20,943 nt of DNA from an uncultured Faecalibacterium sp. (GTDB lineage Bacteria; Bacillota; Clostridia; Oscillospirales; Ruminococcaceae). Of the stretch, positions 19,442 through 20,943 are shown one piece after another; position 1 is the first letter of the stretch; every line of letters begins with the position of its first letter. Made by a program: the position numbers and the translations under genes. The stretch is from positions 1 through 20,943 of the forward strand of contig CAKTEF010000024.1 of the NCBI GenBank assembly GCA_934547065.1. The letters are read 5' to 3'. Below the pieces are notes generated by a model, which was not told the origin of the DNA, searched no databases, and was given only the letters and a program-made list of their open reading frames with translations.

Positions 19442-19487
19442 AAAGCCCGTCTGCAAGCCACGATATGTGGCAGTGCAGACGGGCTTT
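19442..19487. terminator. Bidirectional terminator hairpin after the kinase gene
   Basis: A 14-bp stem AAAGCCCGTCTGCA/TGCAGACGGGCTTT (19442-19455, 19474-19487) carries an inner GCCAC/GTGGC stem. On the minus strand UUUUGUU follows it. It lies 33 bp after the kinase stop and just before the sigma fragment, so the fragment is cut off from upstream transcription. Confidence 0.85.
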
Positions 19488-19519
19488 CGTTCTGGAGTCA
19501 TCCTGATATTCACGCTATC

Positions 19520-20596
19520 TTACATGGCGTTCCGTAAAACACGCAGTCGTTCTTCAAACATTGCTTCCCATGCCGGATGCCCGGAGAATACGGTGTGCTC
19601 CACCTGACGGACTTGGTTCAGTCCGATGTTCCGCACAGCTTCCACTGCGGCATCTTTTTGGCTCAGATGGCGTTTTCCCACGGTCAGGCAGTTTGCACCT
19701 TCCGGCGTGTCGTACTGCTGAAATGCCCGGTTGAAGTCCATCAGGTCATGCAGACGGATGGGCTGATTGGTTTCGTTGTCTACCAGCAGACCCCAGTTTT
19801 CCCAATGGCGGTCGGTATTGCCCACCAGATAATCCAGAATGTTCATCATATAGTAGCCGGAAGCATCCAGTTCTAAGATCTTATCCAGCGTGTTCCAATC
19901 ACGGTTTGTGCAGTAGACGTCATAGGCTGCATAGGTCACAAGACTGTATCGCTGAGATGTCATGATTTTGCTGATAGAAACCGGCTCATTTTCAAACATC
20001 CCCTGCTCATACAGTACCTGATGGCAGTCAAAGCACCGGCAGATTTTGCTTGCCAGCACTTCACGTTCCACCGCATCCCTGCCACCATCCTTGTAAAGAT
20101 AGAAGCCATCCTCTTTGCGTACCCACGCCTTGGGGTACAAGCCGCCCGTAGACAGGTCATTTGCCAGAAGATGGGCGTTGGTCACCGTCATTTGGTGCCC
20201 CCGCAGCGCAATATCCACAAGCGCATTGCTTAAAGAGTGTGCGAAAAGGTTGATATCCTCGAATCGAACCTTCTCGTTTTCTTCTTTCACCCAGAACACA
20301 TCCAGCAGCGACAGACAATGGTAGGATAATGCGATCTGCGCTCGTTCCCTGTCCGTAACGCTCTGAGATGCGCCAATACTGTTCAGGATTTCCTTGGCGT
20401 AGGTGCGATCCAACGTCAGCATCCGAGAGGCGCACCAATAGTAAAAGTTCGTCACATTATTGATGCGCTCGTCAAAATCATCTGATTCCACCAGAACCAA
20501 ATCGTAGGGCATGAAATCCTCGAGGCAGACCCTGCATTCCCCTGTCGTGCTGAGTTGTGCCACACAGCTTTCCCGATGCATGATCTCGTAAAACAT
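19520..20596 (-). CDS. HipA/CtkA-like protein kinase
   Basis: The 358-residue protein resembles the HipA/CtkA class of bacterial Ser/Thr kinases. A probable ATP-binding lysine is K169 (FYLYKDGG), followed by a conserved EREVLASKI (177-185). The catalytic-loop-like GNTDRHWENWG (259-269) offers D262 and N267, and HDLMDFN (283-289) corresponds to the metal-binding DFG-like position. The N-terminal 150 residues are unassigned. No HipB-like antitoxin is visible in the window. The ATG at 20594-20596 lies nine bases after GGAGGG; the ATG at 20603-20605 touches that site and is unlikely. Base composition is more AT-rich than to the left, suggesting an acquired element. Confidence 0.78.
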   Translation of the reverse strand: MFYEIMHRESCVAQLSTTGECRVCLEDFMPYDLVLVESDDFDERINNVTNFYYWCASRMLTLDRTYAKEILNSIGASQSVTDRERAQIALSYHCLSLLDVFWVKEENEKVRFEDINLFAHSLSNALVDIALRGHQMTVTNAHLLANDLSTGGLYPKAWVRKEDGFYLYKDGGRDAVEREVLASKICRCFDCHQVLYEQGMFENEPVSISKIMTSQRYSLVTYAAYDVYCTNRDWNTLDKILELDASGYYMMNILDYLVGNTDRHWENWGLLVDNETNQPIRLHDLMDFNRAFQQYDTPEGANCLTVGKRHLSQKDAAVEAVRNIGLNQVRQVEHTVFSGHPAWEAMFEERLRVLRNAM

Positions 20597-20673
20597 AGTT
20601 TTCATCCCTCCCTGCGTTCTGTGTTTTGATCTGTATTTATATTACCTTCTTTTTTCACGGAACACAAGAGCTT

Positions 20674-20943
20674 TTACTTTTCAAAAAGCTTTTTCTGCTG
20701 TCCCATCAGGACGGTTTCGATACGATCTTTCAGCAAAAAGCGAAACTGCTTTGGATAATAGCATAGATATTTATCGAGGATCGTATCGATACTTGTTTTA
20801 TCAATGTTTACCACAAGCTGCTTTCCGTAAAGAGCTTGTGCCGTATGCACCGTCTGCGTAAACCGGGATTTGAACGGAAGGCACTGTGCCTTTGTCAGAT
20901 AGGCACGGCTTTCAATTTCAGGGCTGTACAGAGCAAAATCCAG
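20674..20943 (-). CDS. Unknown protein, C-terminal 89 residues
   Basis: An open frame enters from the right edge and stops with TAA at 20674-20676, 68 bp upstream of the kinase gene. The readable part begins LDFALYSPEIESRAYLTKAQ and ends in a basic KDRIETVLMGQQKKLFEK. It has no recognisable domain, signal peptide or membrane segment. Same strand and close spacing suggest an operon with the kinase gene, so it might code for a partner of the kinase. A short region before the kinase contains AT-rich TAATATAAAT but no clear promoter. Confidence 0.6.
   Translation of the reverse strand: MDFALYSPEIESRAYLTKAQCLPFKSRFTQTVHTAQALYGKQLVVNIDKTSIDTILDKYLCYYPKQFRFLLKDRIETVLMGQQKKLFEK

Noticed and set aside
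16863..19607. 914-codon plus-strand frame across the ZIP, EVE-like and sigma-fragment genes
   Set aside because: It spans terminators, promoters and four unrelated loci. The protein is Q/P/H-rich with no domain, so it is an open frame by composition only.

Overview
The window is a stretch of firmicute chromosome. It most resembles a Faecalibacterium-type member of the Oscillospiraceae. The basis is the gene order, the GC-rich third positions, FMN and c-di-GMP-I riboswitches of clostridial type, and a 57-bp palindromic repeat that I recall (unverified) as abundant in such genomes. Almost every gene is on the minus strand, so transcription mostly runs from high to low coordinates. The one clear plus-strand gene is an MscS-type channel.

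Left part (1-8130): the information-processing core, with rpoB, then rpoC, then the first nine codons of rpsL at the left edge. rpoB has a near-consensus promoter and a structured leader of about 190 nt. rpoC ends at an intrinsic terminator and rpsL has its own promoter, so the str operon is transcriptionally separable from rpoBC here. Middle-left (8315-12360): dgt-dnaG-rpoD, a macromolecular-synthesis operon coding for a dNTP triphosphohydrolase, DNA primase and the primary sigma factor.

Centre (12475-16970): a YigZ/IMPACT-family gene; a secreted protein with two CAP domains, preceded by two tandem c-di-GMP-I riboswitches whose aptamers are identical; the riboflavin transporter gene ribU behind an FMN riboswitch; and, divergent from ribU, the mscS-like gene, which converges on a ZIP metal transporter gene.

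Right part (16965-20943): the ZIP gene follows an unrecognised gene coding for a protein with an EVE/Mrr-N-like N-terminus. Next to it is a sigma-K-like gene fragment that contains only the C-terminal half. Its homology starts at an AATGA pentamer, at the place where I recall the skin element interrupting sigK in Bacillus. Beyond the fragment the DNA becomes visibly more AT-rich and carries a HipA/CtkA-like kinase gene and the 3' end of an unknown gene. This looks like the edge of an accessory element.

The most unusual items are the tandem riboswitch, the sigma-K fragment junction, the covarying 57-bp repeat and the structured rpoB leader. No tRNA, rRNA, CRISPR array or transposase was seen.
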